Assembly (NCBI RefSeq): GCF_014287355.1
Contig: NZ_JACOPE010000001.1
Span: forward strand, 930,001 to 994,000
Direction: 5' to 3'
Source: Ruminococcus hominis
GTDB lineage: Bacteria; Bacillota; Clostridia; Lachnospirales; Lachnospiraceae
DNA: 64,000 bases
Shown: piece by piece, positions 1-10,100 of the stretch
Layout: every line of letters starts with the position of its first letter
Numbering within the stretch: the first letter of the stretch is position 1
Translations under genes and position numbers: made by a program
Notes under the pieces: model-generated
Database searches by the model: none
The model's input: only the letters and a program-made list of their open reading frames with translations
Told to the model about the DNA's origin: nothing

Positions 1-1
1 T

Positions 2-457
2 AACATTGCCAGTCTGATGATATCAAATATTCTGATTCCAAATTCGGAATTAAAAAGAAAATTTAAACATCAAATGGATGCAGCAGGTATCAGCCAGCTA
101 AATGTATTAGGGCTGGTGGCGTGTGAAGCAGCCTACGAGCATGGCGAAGAATGGTATCAGGCAATGAAGACTTATGTAAAAGAAAACATCGAGTTTGTAA
201 AGCAGTACGTGGAAAAACAGCTTCCGGGTGTAAAGATGGTGGAGCATGAAGGTACTTATCTTGTATGGCTTGATTTCAGAGAAAGAGGACTTAGTGTGGA
301 AGAGCTGGATGATAAAATCGTCAATCAGGCCAAGCTGTGGCTGGATAGTGGGAAAATATTCGGAAGTTGCGGAGAAGGATTCCAGAGGATTAATGTGGCG
401 TGTCCAAGGAAGGTGCTGGAGGAAGCGATGGAGAGGATTAAGAATGTGGTGGGGTAA
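2..457 (+). CDS. MalY/PatB-type C-S lyase, C-terminal part
   Basis: Partial gene cut by the window edge; 151 residues remain and the frame is open from base 2. The protein is the C-terminal domain of a PLP fold-type I aminotransferase-like enzyme. The segment SNILIPNSELKRKF, the pattern GLVACEAAYEHGEEW and the end GSCGEGFQRINVACPR match the MalY/PatB cystathionine beta-lyase branch. Such enzymes cleave cystathionine or cysteine to pyruvate, ammonia and a thiol. The PLP lysine lies upstream of the window. An amino-acid ABC transporter of a type often used for cystine follows after a repeat element, so a sulfur amino-acid role is plausible but inferred. The stop is 11 bases before a composite repeat. 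Confidence 0.85.
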   Translation, partial: NIASLMISNILIPNSELKRKFKHQMDAAGISQLNVLGLVACEAAYEHGEEWYQAMKTYVKENIEFVKQYVEKQLPGVKMVEHEGTYLVWLDFRERGLSVEELDDKIVNQAKLWLDSGKIFGSCGEGFQRINVACPRKVLEEAMERIKNVVG

Positions 458-468
458 GGAGTTATTTG

Positions 469-1265
469 GTTGCTATTTAATTCACTGGGTGGCAATACGT
501 TCCTTACAAAAAAATGATATAAGAATTCTTGCTCAGATTCCATGAGCGGGTGACACATAAGAGCGTAAATTTTTGCTAAAAACAAATGAATTTGAACTCA
601 AACTTGCTGCTATGCAGCTTCAAACATGTTCGTTCAAATTCATTAACACAAAAATTTACGCTCTAAGTGTCTCCTACGCTCACTCCATATTCGCTCGAAT
701 TTCTTATATCAATTTTTTGTAAGTAATGTATTGGCTCAAGTTGTGAAGTAAATAGCAACAAAGGATATTGAGCGACGATATCTGCGATAGTGGATTTTCG
801 GAAATTGAAGATGCAAAATTTGCGAAGGAAGTATCCTCAAATTCCAGAAAAGGCAAGATGTAGATGCAATTTATACATGACAGGCAGGCTGAAAAGTATC
901 TGCAAGCTCAAAGAAAAGCAAGTTGCAGATACATTGGTCAAGAAAAGAGCATCTACAACAGCAAATATTAAGGTCTTGCAGATATATCGGCCTAAAAAAG
1001 AGCATCTGCAACAGCGAATATTAAGCCAGTGCAGATACAACGGTTGCCACAAAGGCATCTGCACAAGCAAATAACCCCATGATATAGATACATCAGACAC
1101 CAGAAAAGTAAATCCCTCATCGCTCCACCTATTTCAACCACGGTACACCACAAAGCAAGAAAAAGACTATGCAATTCAGCGAATTGGAGTCGGGCTTGCC
1201 CGACGAAGCTGAGCAGGAGTGCATAGTCTTTTTCTTGCTTAGGGCTGTCATGAACTAAATAGCAA
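469..1265 (+). repeat. Composite hairpin/array repeat, copy 1
   Basis: This fills the space between the lyase gene and the ABC transporter and shows no credible coding sequence. From left to right: a 291-bp giant hairpin (469-759) whose ends are GTTGCTATTTAATTCA and the complement GTGAAGTAAATAGCAAC, with a perfect inner stem GAGCGTAAATTTTTG (561-575) / CAAAAATTTACGCTC (649-663); a tandem array of about 53-bp units (810-1100); and a smaller hairpin (1153-1240) with perfect 20-bp arms 1153-1172 / 1221-1240 around the palindrome GTCGGGCTTGCCCGAC. The right boundary TGAACTAAATAGCAA (1251-1265) mirrors the left one. This resembles a non-autonomous, MITE-like element; that is an inference, since no transposase is linked to it. 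Confidence 0.85.
810..1100 (+). repeat. 53-bp degenerate tandem array in copy 1
   Basis: Unit starts at 810, 863, 928, 981, 1034 and 1087 give lengths 53, 65, 53, 53, 53 and a partial unit. Units begin GATGCA or GATACA and carry GCATC or GTATC about 20 bases later. At the junctions a short stem forms: TTGCAGAT (976-983) with ATCTGCAA (1004-1011), and GTGCAGAT (1029-1036) with ATCTGCAC (1057-1064). The outermost pair changes from T-A to G-C together. Confidence 0.85.
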
Positions 1266-1295
1266 ACGTAAAACTTTTTGAAAAAAACACATAAA

Positions 1296-1329
1296 ACCTA
1301 TTGACATAGTAGGTAGAGGGGTATATAAT
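1296..1329 (+). promoter_or_regulatory. Consensus sigma-A promoter with overlapping dyad
   Basis: TTGACA (1301-1306) and TATAAT (1324-1329) are separated by 17 bp, a perfect housekeeping promoter 33 bp before the binding-protein start. The arms ACCTA (1296-1300) and TAGGT (1310-1314) flank the -35 box and could be a repressor operator; the regulator is unknown. Confidence 0.85.
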
Positions 1330-1361
1330 TCGTACCATCAACAAAAAAGGAGAGAGAAAAC

Positions 1362-2237
1362 ATGAAAAACTTGAAAAAAACATTAGCACTGACATTAGCA
1401 TTTACATTAGCAGTTGGAGTAACTGCTTGTGGTAGTTCCAAGGATTCAGCTGATTCATCGGATAAAGCATCTTCAGGGAAGGAAGTGTATCGTACACTCG
1501 ATGAAATCAAAAAATCTGGAGAGATTAACATCGGAGTATTCTCAGACAAAAACCCATTTGGTTATGTAGATGAGAATGGAGAATATCAGGGATATGATAT
1601 TTATTTTGCAAATAGACTGGGAGAGGATTTAGGAGTTGATGTAAACTTTGTATCCACAGAGGCAGCCAACCGAATTGAATATCTTCAGACAGGTAAGGTT
1701 GATGTGATTTTGGCAAACTTTACAGTAACAGATGAGCGTGCAGAAGAAGTTGATTTTGCACTTCCATACATGAACGTATCACTCGGTGTTGTATCAAGAG
1801 ATGACAACGTAATCGAGAGCCTGGATAACTGGAATGAAGACGACTCAATCATCGTAATTTCCGGAACAACAGCAGAGACATATTTACATGAGAATTATCC
1901 GGACATCCCACTTCAGAAGTTTGATTCTTATGCAACAGCAAAAGAAGCATTTGAAAATGGTACATCAGTAGCTTGGGCAAATGATAATACAGAGGTTATC
2001 GCATTTGCACTTCAGAATAAAGGCTACACAGTAGGAATTCCAAATCTTGGAAGCGCAGACAGTATCGCACCTGCTGTAACAAAAGGAAATGACACATTAT
2101 TAGATTGGATCAACGGAGAAATCGAATCATTAGGTGAAGAGAATTTCTTCCATGCAGATTATGAAGCAACATTGAAAGATACTTATGGTACAGACTATGA
2201 GGACAGCTTAGTTGTAGAAGGTGGAAAGACAGAGTAA
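1362..2237 (+). CDS. Amino-acid ABC transporter substrate-binding lipoprotein
   Basis: 291-residue extracellular solute-binding protein of family 3 (polar amino acids). The N-terminus is a lipoprotein signal: positive start MKNLKKT, hydrophobic stretch and lipobox VTACGSS with Cys23 as the lipidated residue. The mature part starts with a Ser/Asp/Lys-rich linker, then the periplasmic-binding-protein type 2 fold, with INIGVFSDKNPFGYVDENG and GYDIYFANRLGEDLG typical of the family. A consensus promoter and AAAGGAGAG ribosome site precede it. It heads an operon with two permeases and an ATPase. The C-S lyase upstream suggests cystine or another sulfur amino acid, but glutamate, glutamine or arginine cannot be excluded. 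Confidence 0.9.
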   Translation: MKNLKKTLALTLAFTLAVGVTACGSSKDSADSSDKASSGKEVYRTLDEIKKSGEINIGVFSDKNPFGYVDENGEYQGYDIYFANRLGEDLGVDVNFVSTEAANRIEYLQTGKVDVILANFTVTDERAEEVDFALPYMNVSLGVVSRDDNVIESLDNWNEDDSIIVISGTTAETYLHENYPDIPLQKFDSYATAKEAFENGTSVAWANDNTEVIAFALQNKGYTVGIPNLGSADSIAPAVTKGNDTLLDWINGEIESLGEENFFHADYEATLKDTYGTDYEDSLVVEGGKTE

Positions 2238-2357
2238 TATCTAACATAATATAGTAAAAAACATAGCAGAAAACTGTGCAAATCTGTTCTTGTGCATCAA
2301 TTTTGAGAATGGTAGAATAAAAAAATGCAAATATCAATGAAAGGAGAACACGATTTC

Positions 2358-3017
2358 ATGAATTGGGAATTTATTATAAAGTACATTCCTTTATATGAAA
2401 AGGCTGCAAAATTGACAGTCAAGATAGGAGTAATCGGAATTGTCTTAGCAATTTTAATCGGATTGATATGTGCAATGATTCAATATCACAAAATTCCTGT
2501 AGCAAGGCAGATTGCAGCAGTTTATATTGAACTTAGTAGAAATACCCCCTTGTTAGTACAGCTTTTCTTCATATATTATGGATTTCCGAAGATTGGTCTG
2601 CAGCTCGATGCAGAAATTTGTGGAGCAATCGGACTTGCGTTTTTAGGCGGAAGTTATATGGCAGAAACATTTCGCAGTGGACTGGAAACCATAGAACCAA
2701 TCCAGCGAGAAAGTGCAGTTAGTTTGGGATTAAGCAATCGCCAGACAATGCAATATGTGATTCTACCGCAGGCAATGTCGGTCAGCGTACCGGCTTTTGT
2801 GGCAAATGTAATATTTTTGTTGAAGGAGACGAGTGTGTTCAGTGCCATCAGTTTGATGGATTTGATGTTTACAGCCAAAGATTTAATTGGTCTGTATTAC
2901 AAAACAACAGAGAGTCTGTTTTTGCTCGTCGTCTTCTACCTGATCATTCTGCTTCCAGTGTCAATTCTGGGCAGTCTGTTGGAAAGGAGGCTGCGCCATG
3001 CCGGATTTGGGGCTTGA
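2358..3017 (+). CDS. Amino-acid ABC transporter permease, first subunit
   Basis: 219-residue inner-membrane permease of the HisM/GlnP family. The start at 2358 is chosen because AAGGAG sits 11 bases upstream; an in-frame ATG at 2325 lacks a ribosome site. Several hydrophobic segments are visible, and the family signature ELSRNTPLLVQLFFIYYGFP follows the second. The EAA-type cytoplasmic loop that contacts the ATPase reads RESAVSLGLSNRQTMQYVILPQA. Its 3' end overlaps the next permease gene by 20 bases, so the two subunits are translationally coupled and probably form a heterodimeric channel. Confidence 0.92.
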   Translation: MNWEFIIKYIPLYEKAAKLTVKIGVIGIVLAILIGLICAMIQYHKIPVARQIAAVYIELSRNTPLLVQLFFIYYGFPKIGLQLDAEICGAIGLAFLGGSYMAETFRSGLETIEPIQRESAVSLGLSNRQTMQYVILPQAMSVSVPAFVANVIFLLKETSVFSAISLMDLMFTAKDLIGLYYKTTESLFLLVVFYLIILLPVSILGSLLERRLRHAGFGA

Positions 3018-3672
3018 TGTATTATTAAAAGGAAACAACATGATTCGTCTGCTGCAAGGTATGTGGGTAGCACTGCAAATCAGTCTCATTTCTATTGTAA
3101 TCAGCATGCCGCTTGGAATTCTTGTTGGAGCACTGATGACAATGAAAAATAAAATCGTACGTGCGATTTTCAGAATTTATCTGGAGATTATCCGTATTAT
3201 GCCACAACTGGTGCTTTTGTTCATCGTATATTTTGGAAGTACAAGAGCTTTTGGATGGAGTTTGTCGGGAGAAGTTGCTTCAATTATCGTATTTGTACTG
3301 TGGGGAACCGCAGAAATGGGAGATTTGGTAAGAGGAGCGCTGATCAGTATTCCAAAGCATCAATACGAGAGCAGTGAGGCACTTGGCCTTACAAAAATCC
3401 AGACATATCGCTATATCATTATTCCGCAGACCGTCAGACGACTGGTACCGCTTGCAATCAATCTGATCACACGAATGATCAAGACAACCAGCCTTGTGCT
3501 TATGATTGGTGTTGTGGAAATGTTGAAAGTGGCACAGCAGATAATCGAGGCAAACCGTATGACAAGTCCGAATGCAGCATTTGGAGTATTCCTTGTTGTA
3601 TTCTTGCTTTACTTCATTGCATGCTGGCCAATTAGTACGCTTGCCAGATATCTGGAAAGAAAATGGGGGTGA
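2998..3672 (+). CDS. Amino-acid ABC transporter permease, second subunit
   Basis: 224-residue HisM/GlnP-type permease, partner of the preceding gene. It starts inside that gene after AAAGGAGG (2981-2988). It has the family segment [18 protein letters not shown] and an EAA loop reading [23 protein letters not shown]. The hydrophobic profile suggests about five membrane helices. It is followed at once by the ATPase gene. Confidence 0.92.
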   Translation: MPDLGLDVLLKGNNMIRLLQGMWVALQISLISIVISMPLGILVGALMTMKNKIVRAIFRIYLEIIRIMPQLVLLFIVYFGSTRAFGWSLSGEVASIIVFVLWGTAEMGDLVRGALISIPKHQYESSEALGLTKIQTYRYIIIPQTVRRLVPLAINLITRMIKTTSLVLMIGVVEMLKVAQQIIEANRMTSPNAAFGVFLVVFLLYFIACWPISTLARYLERKWG

Positions 3673-3677
3673 TGTTC

Positions 3678-4427
3678 ATGGCAGAAACATTATTGAATGT
3701 AAAAAATCTTACAAAGAAATTTGAAGGCCATACGATATTAGATGGTATGGATTTGGAAATAAAACAAGGTGAAGTAGTAGTCGTAGTTGGTCCAAGTGGA
3801 TGCGGAAAGAGTACATTGCTTCGCTGTATCAATGCATTGGAGCCAATTCAGGGAGGAGAAATCCGTCTTCAAGGAGACCTGGTTGAGTATGGCAGCAAGA
3901 ATCTGGCATCGCTTCGTCAGAAGATAGGAATGGTATTCCAGAGTTATGAATTATTTCCTCATTTGACAGTGATGGATAATATTACATTGGCACCGACAAA
4001 GGTACAGAAACGTAAAAAAGAAGAAGTAAAAGAAGAGGCAATGCAGCTTCTTGAAAGAGTCGGTTTGGCAGATAAGGAAAATAGTTATCCAAGACAGTTG
4101 TCCGGTGGTCAGAAACAGCGTGTGGCAATCGTTCGTGCACTGTGTATGCATCCGGAGATTCTGTTATTCGATGAGGTAACGGCAGCACTTGACCCGGAGA
4201 TGGTTCGAGAAGTATTAGATGTAATGCTCGACCTTGCAAAGCAGGGAAGAACAATGATCATCGTAACACATGAGATGCAGTTTGCAAAAGCTGTTGCAGA
4301 CCGCGTGATATTCCTGGACCAGGGCAAGATTGTGGAAGAAGATGCACCAGAAGTATTCTTCGAGAATCCAAAGACAGAAAGAGCAAAACAGTTTTTAAAT
4401 GTGTTTACATTTGATAGAGCCAGATAG
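3678..4427 (+). CDS. Amino-acid ABC transporter ATPase
   Basis: 249-residue GlnQ/HisP-like ATPase that powers the two permeases. Walker A is GPSGCGKST, the Q-loop is in [13 protein letters not shown], the signature is LSGGQKQRV and Walker B is [14 protein letters not shown], with the H-loop in [19 protein letters not shown] instead of the commoner DEPTSALDP is normal in part of this family. The start at 3678 is preferred because GGGGGTGA lies just upstream; ATGs at 3663 and 3672 are in frame. The operon ends here at a strong hairpin. Confidence 0.93.
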   Translation: MAETLLNVKNLTKKFEGHTILDGMDLEIKQGEVVVVVGPSGCGKSTLLRCINALEPIQGGEIRLQGDLVEYGSKNLASLRQKIGMVFQSYELFPHLTVMDNITLAPTKVQKRKKEEVKEEAMQLLERVGLADKENSYPRQLSGGQKQRVAIVRALCMHPEILLFDEVTAALDPEMVREVLDVMLDLAKQGRTMIIVTHEMQFAKAVADRVIFLDQGKIVEEDAPEVFFENPKTERAKQFLNVFTFDRAR

Positions 4428-4430
4428 GAA

Positions 4431-4482
4431 CGGAGTTTTCCGGCTTTTTTGCAAGCAAAAAAGCCGGAAAACCCCGTCCCTG
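4431..4482. terminator. Bidirectional hairpin between convergent genes
   Basis: Perfect 18-bp arms GTTTTCCGGCTTTTTTGC (4435-4452) and its complement (4455-4472) with a 2-base loop, followed by CCCCGTCCC. It lies between the convergent ATPase and deacylase genes. The CCCCGTCCC tail is shared with larger G/C-rich repeats near 41030 and 51440. Confidence 0.75.
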
Positions 4483-4488
4483 TTTGGC

Positions 4489-5031
4489 TCAACCAAGGGT
4501 TACTATTTGGGGCGTATGTTCAAGTGCCGGAATGATACGCTCTATAAGATCTGTTGTTTTGAATTTTAAGCTTGATGTATTTACACAAGGATGGCATCCA
4601 AAATATTCTTTTTTCAAAATATCTTCATCAATCAGAAGTTGTACTTTATGCTCTATATCATTCATCAATCCCATAACACTGACGGAGCCGGGAGTGATGT
4701 CTAAATATTGTTCCATAAATTCAGGCTTGGCAAAAGATAATCTGGAACTTCCAATTTGTGCAGATAATTCTTTGGTTTTAAATGGTTTGTTTCCCGGTAT
4801 AAGAAGTAGATAAAAATCAGTTGCCTGTCGGTTACATAAGAATAGATTTTTACAAATCGAGGTGTTATCTCCGAGTACTTGATCGATTTCTTCACAAGCT
4901 TCCATTGTCATAGCTGCTTCATGGTCAACTCTCTGATAAGATATATTGAGGGTATCTAAAAAATCATATACGCGTATTTCTTTTGGCAATCTGCCGGTTA
5001 AATCTGTTGGTCTTCCGTCTTGTAATTTCAT
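4489..5031 (-). CDS. PrdX/YbaK-type aminoacyl-tRNA deacylase
   Basis: 180-residue protein of the YbaK/ProX editing family. Members hydrolyse mischarged tRNA, and the PrdX branch acts on Ala-tRNA(Pro). Family features include VYDFLDTLNISYQRVDHEAAM near the N-terminus, LLLIPGNKPFKTKELSAQIG in the centre with a lysine typical of the active site, and a conserved glycine-rich LDITPGSVSVMGLMND. The length is normal for a stand-alone deacylase. It converges on the ABC transporter operon and its start faces a composite repeat. Exact substrate is inferred from family only. Confidence 0.82.
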   Translation of the reverse strand: MKLQDGRPTDLTGRLPKEIRVYDFLDTLNISYQRVDHEAAMTMEACEEIDQVLGDNTSICKNLFLCNRQATDFYLLLIPGNKPFKTKELSAQIGSSRLSFAKPEFMEQYLDITPGSVSVMGLMNDIEHKVQLLIDEDILKKEYFGCHPCVNTSSLKFKTTDLIERIIPALEHTPQIVTLG

Positions 5032-5113
5032 GTCTGTTTCTCCAAATTAAGAATTAAACTAATGTGTAACATAGGAATATATTAGAACGAGGGTGGAAGA
5101 AAATCAAGGTGGA

Positions 5114-5930
5114 GTTGCTATTTAGTTCATTAAGTTGGATAAGCGTCCCTGAGAGAAAATATTGGATATGAATTAAAAAGCAGAGCTTTGCTAGACAGGC
5201 GCTGGCACCTCATGTATCTACACATCTCGCTTATTCCGTGTTATAGATGTCTTTGTGGCAACTGATGTATCTGCAAGACCTTAATATTTTCTGTTGCAGA
5301 TGCTCTTTTCTTGACTAATGTATCTGCAACTTGCTTTTCTTCGAACTTGCAGATACTTTTCAGCCTGCCTGTCATGTTAAATTACATCTGCATCTTGCCT
5401 TTTCTTGGATTTAAAGATACTCCCTTTGCAAATTTTGCATCTACATCCCACATTTTCGATAACGTGAAGATGCTCCCCAGTAAAATTACGCATCTACAAC
5501 CTACTCTTTCTATGCCTTGTGGATACTCTCCAGTAAAAATGTGCATCCTCGACTTGCGCTTTCCATGACTTGCAGATACTCCCCATCAAAATTTTGCATC
5601 TTCAATCCCCTAGAATCCACTATCGCAGATATCCTTTGCGTTCTATTTACTTCACAACTTGAGCCAATACATTACTTACAAAAAAATTGATATAAGAAAT
5701 TCGAGCGAATATGGAGTGAGCGTTGGAGACACTTAGAGCGTAAATTTTTGTGTTAATGAATTTGAACGAACATGTTTGAAGCTGCGTAGCAGCAAGTTTA
5801 AGTTCAAATTCATTTGCTTTTAGCAAAAATTTACGCTCTTATGTGTCTCCCGCTCATGGAATCTGAGCAAGAATTCTTATATCAATTTTTTGTAAGGAAC
5901 GTATTGCCACCTAATGAACTAAATAGCAAC
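5114..5930 (-). repeat. Composite hairpin/array repeat, copy 2 (inverted)
   Basis: Inverted copy between the divergent deacylase and Rpn-nuclease genes. Right to left it holds a 291-bp giant hairpin (5640-5930) close in sequence to copy 1, then the 53-bp array (5218-5600), then a shortened remnant (5114-5211) of the variant giant hairpin seen intact at 47269-47554. The outer ends GTTGCTATTTAGTTCA (5114-5129) and TGAACTAAATAGCAAC (5915-5930) are inverted repeats. The small core hairpin found in other copies is absent. No coding sequence is credible here. Confidence 0.85.
5218..5600 (-). repeat. 53-bp degenerate tandem array in copy 2
   Basis: Read on the minus strand, units start at 5600, 5547, 5494, 5441, 5388, 5324, 5271 and 5218, giving lengths 53, 53, 53, 53, 64, 53, 53. 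The long unit is homologous to the long unit of the other arrays, but four short units precede it here. The stem GTTGCAGAT (5293-5301) / ATCTGCAAC (5322-5330) is perfect over 9 bp. Confidence 0.85.
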
Positions 5931-6165
5931 TCAAAGGAGGGAGGTACTTGAATGAAACCGTAAAATCCCCTCTTGCAATTCATTCCTACTCTATGTTAAA
6001 GTAGGAAAAAGCATGTTTCTATACGAAATCTAAGGTACGTCGTACCATCTATATTCTAATAACATTTCAGAAATCTATGCTTTAATACCAAACATTATGA
6101 AAAAAGCAGAAGAGGACTGGGAGTGATTGAAGATAGAGGAAGTTCCTTCTGCAAAAGGAGGAAAA

Positions 6166-7137
6166 ATGAATACTGAGTTGAAAAATGCTGTATTAGCGAC
6201 TGACCTTAAAGCACAGTATGATGCCTGTGCCAAAAAGCTGCTTGGATACAAAGATATACTGGCACGAATTTTGATAGAGGCAGTAGAAGAATTTCGGGGC
6301 ATGTCACCGGAAGAAGTGAAGCCATTGATTGAAGATGATATACATATTGGGAAGATCCCTATTGACCCGGGGCTTACTAACAAAGTTGTTGGAGTGGATG
6401 AAAACGGAAAAGAAATCATAGGAATGAATACGGTAAATGAAGAGGTAAATGCGGGATACATTTTGTTTGATATTATTTTTTACGTGAGCTTGAAAGCGGG
6501 GCGCTCGAAGATTATCATAAATGTAGAGGCACAGAGAAAAGAACCAACAGAATATGACATTCTTAACCGGACCATTTTTTACGTTAGCAGAGAAATTTCA
6601 TCCCAGAAAAACAGAGAGTTTGTGAATAGCAATTATAACGATATTAAGAAAGTTTATTCCATTTGGATATGCATGAACATGTCAGAGAACAGTATGAATC
6701 ACATTCATTTGCAAAATGATACGATTATAGGAAATCAAAACTGGAGAGGAAGAGAAGACTTGATAAATATCGTTATGATAGGGTTGACAAAAGAAGTATC
6801 TCCCAGAGAAGAGAAACATGAATTGCACCGGCTTCTAGGAGCACTATTGTCAGAAACACTAAGAGAAGAGGAAAAATTGAATATACTCAAAAACGAATAC
6901 CATATACCAATGGAAAAATCAATAGAGGAGGATGTGAAAGTAATGTGTAATTTAAGTGAAGGAATAGAAGAACGTGGAATAATGAAAGGAAAAGCAGAAG
7001 GCAGAACAGAGCACCTCAAACAACAAGTCCAAAAGAAACTTGTCAAAGGTAAGAGCGTTGAAGTAATCGCAGATGAGCTGGAAGAGAGTGTATCTGCAAT
7101 TGAAAATGTGCTTGAAGAATTAAGAAAGAATGCATAG
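6166..7137 (+). CDS. Rpn-family PD-(D/E)XK nuclease / putative transposase
   Basis: 323-residue protein of the Rpn (recombination-promoting nuclease, PDDEXK_2) family. The nuclease core has LFDIIFYV with the acidic residue, then IINVEAQRK with the E-x-Q/K pair, followed by YDILNRTIFYVSREISSQ. The C-terminal third is charged and probably helical. The start at 6166 follows AAAGGAGG (6153-6160); an in-frame ATG at 6127 has no ribosome site. E. coli RpnA promotes RecA-independent recombination; activity of this protein is not known. It sits beside composite repeat copy 2, so a role in moving or maintaining the repeats is tempting, but that is only a positional hint. Confidence 0.85.
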   Translation: MNTELKNAVLATDLKAQYDACAKKLLGYKDILARILIEAVEEFRGMSPEEVKPLIEDDIHIGKIPIDPGLTNKVVGVDENGKEIIGMNTVNEEVNAGYILFDIIFYVSLKAGRSKIIINVEAQRKEPTEYDILNRTIFYVSREISSQKNREFVNSNYNDIKKVYSIWICMNMSENSMNHIHLQNDTIIGNQNWRGREDLINIVMIGLTKEVSPREEKHELHRLLGALLSETLREEEKLNILKNEYHIPMEKSIEEDVKVMCNLSEGIEERGIMKGKAEGRTEHLKQQVQKKLVKGKSVEVIADELEESVSAIENVLEELRKNA

Positions 7138-7162
7138 TCAGTATTTATCTCAGGAGGGTGTC

Positions 7163-10100
7163 ATGTCATTACAATTCATTTTTGGAAATTCAGGTGCAGG
7201 AAAATCGCATCATTTATATAAAGAAGTTGTCGCAGAATCCTTGGCTCATCCAGACACCAATTATATTGTATTGGTGCCAGAGCAGTTTACGATGCAGACG
7301 CAAAAGGATCTGTGTATGGCACATCCGAACAAAGGAATCATGAATATTGATGTGCTAAGTTTTATTCGTTTATCACACCGTATATTTGAAGAGACAGGCA
7401 GAGAAACAAAACATGTTTTAGATGATGAAGGAAAGAATTTAATCCTGCGGAAGATTGCCGGACAGTATGAGTCGGAGTTGAAGGTATTGCGAGGTAATTT
7501 AAAAAAACAGGGATATATCAGTGAAGTGAAATCTGTGATTTCTGAGTTTACGCAATATGGCATCGGATTTGATGAACTGGATGAAATGATTGATTCGCTT
7601 GGTGAGGAAAGCTATCTTTCTTATAAATTGCGGGACATTCGTACAGTATATGGAGGCTTTGAAAATTATCTTGCAGACAAATATATTACAAAAGAAGAAT
7701 TGTTAGATGTGTTGAGTGATGCGGTTCCGGAATCGAAAATATTGAAGGATAGTGTTGTCGTACTCGACGGATATACCGGATTTACCCCAGTTCAGAACAG
7801 GCTTTTAGGGGAGCTTCTGAAGGTATGTAAAAAAGTTATGATAACCGTAGAAATGGATCAAAGGGAGAATCCATTTGTTTATAAACACCCATATCAACTA
7901 TTTGCACTTAGCAAGCAAATGGTTACTTCGCTTGTTGAGATTGCAGGAGAAAATCGTATTTTGGTAGATGAACCGGTATATTTATACGAAAAAACACCTT
8001 ACCGTTTTCGGGATAATCCGGCGATGGCTTTTTTGGAAAATGAGTTGTTCCGCTACAAATGTGGTCATTATACAGAAGAACAGAATGCAATATCATTACA
8101 TGTAACTCGAAATCCAAAAGAAGAGGCGAATTTTGTTGCGGCGCAAATACATCGGCTTGCGAGAGAAGAAGGAATCCGTTATCGGGAAATGGGCGTGATT
8201 GTCAGTGAGATGGGAACATATGCAAATCATTTAGAAAAAGCATGTGAAGAGTACCGGATTCCGATTTTTATGGACCACAAGAAGAGCATTTTGTTAAATG
8301 CATTTGTAGAATATTTACGAAGTCTGCTGGCAATGGAAGAAGAAAATTTTTCATACGAAAGTGTTTTTCGTTTTTTGCGGACAGGTATGTCAGGATTTAC
8401 GAGGGGAGAAGTGGATCGCATGGAAAATTATGTGATTGCACTGGGATTGCGTGGATATAGTAAGTGGTCAGATAAGTGGGTGAGGACTACTTATGAAATG
8501 AAAAGAAAAGATGCAGCAGAACAAAAAGAGCTGGCGGCAAGTGCACAGGCATTGGATTCGTTGAATCAATTGAGAGAACGGTTTGTAAAGAAAATAGAAA
8601 CACTTACAAAGGTATTAAAAAAGCGAAAAAAGACAGTTAAGGAAATAACAATTGCAGTACATGAATTCTTGCTTCAAGAAAAGATGCAGGAAAATGTGCA
8701 GGAGATGGAAAATTATTTTCAAGAGCAGGGAGAGCTTGCGCTGGCAAAAGAATATTCGCAGGTATATCGCATTGTAATGGAGCTGTTTGATAAGTTTGTT
8801 GAACTTCTCGGAGACGAAGAGATTTCATTAAAAGAATACAATGAGTTATTAGATGCTGGTTTGGAGGAGGCAAAGGTCGGGGTTATTCCACCAAGTCTGG
8901 ATCAGGTTGTGATCGGTGATATGGAGCGTACTCGTCTGAATCATTTGAAAGTGTTGTTTTTTGTCGGGGCAAATGATGTTTTTCTTCCGGGAAATCTTGG
9001 ACAGGGCGGTTTGTTATCGGACAGAGACCGAGAACAGTTTGCAGAACAAAAATTCTCATTATCACCGGGAGCAAAAGAAAAAACATACACGCAGAAATTT
9101 TATTTGTATATGAATCTGACAAAACCATCGGAGAAGCTCTATCTTTCTTATTCAAAAACATCTGCCGATGGAAAAGGATTGAGACCGGCATATTTGATAC
9201 AGGATTTGAAGAGGATGTATCCGAATCTGGAAGTGATTGAGGAAGAGAAAAAATCATTATCAGAAAAAGAAATGACATGGATGCAGGGAGCTGAATATCT
9301 GGTAGATGGACTGGCCAAGCGACAATACGGATTGAGTAACGAGTGGAAGGAATTGTATTCGTGGTATTTTGAACAAGAAAAGAATCAAGAGAACCCACTT
9401 GTATTGCAAAGAATATTAGACGCAGCATTTTACAAGAAAGAAAAAGAGCAATTAAAAAAAGAGACTGCAAAGGATTTATATGGAAACACAGAGCGTGTCA
9501 GCGTGACCAGACTGGAGCGGTTTTCTTCGTGTGCATATGCACATTTTCTGACATATGGGCTTCGCCTTTCAGAGCGAGAATGCTATCAGTTTGAGGCGAT
9601 GGATCTGGGAAATATAGCACACCAGTCTATGGAAAGATTTGCAAGAAAAGCAGATGATATACAGGTAGAATGGACGGCTATGTCGGAAGAAGTAAAGGAG
9701 CGGTTTATTCAGGAAAGTGTGGAAGAAAGTATTCTTGAATACGGAAATACAGTATTGTACAGCACTGCAAGAAATGAGTATACGATCACAAGGATTAAGA
9801 AGTTAATCCAGCGTTCTGTATGGGCATTGACAAAGCAAATGGCAGAGAGTGATTTCCGTCCGAGTCTGTATGAATTTAATTTTGGAAGCGGAAAGATTGA
9901 CAGAATTGATACATGTGAAGATGAAAATGGAGTATATGTAAAGGTTACGGACTATAAGACCGGTATGAAAGCATTTGACATTACAGCATTTTATCATGGA
10001 TTGCAGATACAGCTTCCGGTTTATCTAAATGCGGCGCTGGATGTGGAGCAGAAGAGACATAAAGGAAAAGAGATTATTCCTGCCGGAATTTTCTATTATC

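Noticed and set aside
790..1074. Open frames inside composite repeats (also 14226-14465 and 5311-5568)
   Set aside because: They follow the repeat sequence, lack ribosome sites and give low-complexity proteins that change between copies.
810..1100. CRISPR array
   Set aside because: Units are contiguous and degenerate over their whole length, with no constant repeat and variable spacer pattern, and no cas genes are present.
5931..5963. Strong ribosome site followed by a three-codon reading frame (ATG at 5952)
   Set aside because: AAAGGAGGGAGG precedes ATG AAA CCG TAA, but this is too short to call a gene; probably a remnant or chance.
6166..7137. Transposase that moves the composite repeats
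   Set aside because: Only adjacency to copy 2 supports it; Rpn-family nucleases are not known to use these ends, and the gene has no inverted repeats of its own.
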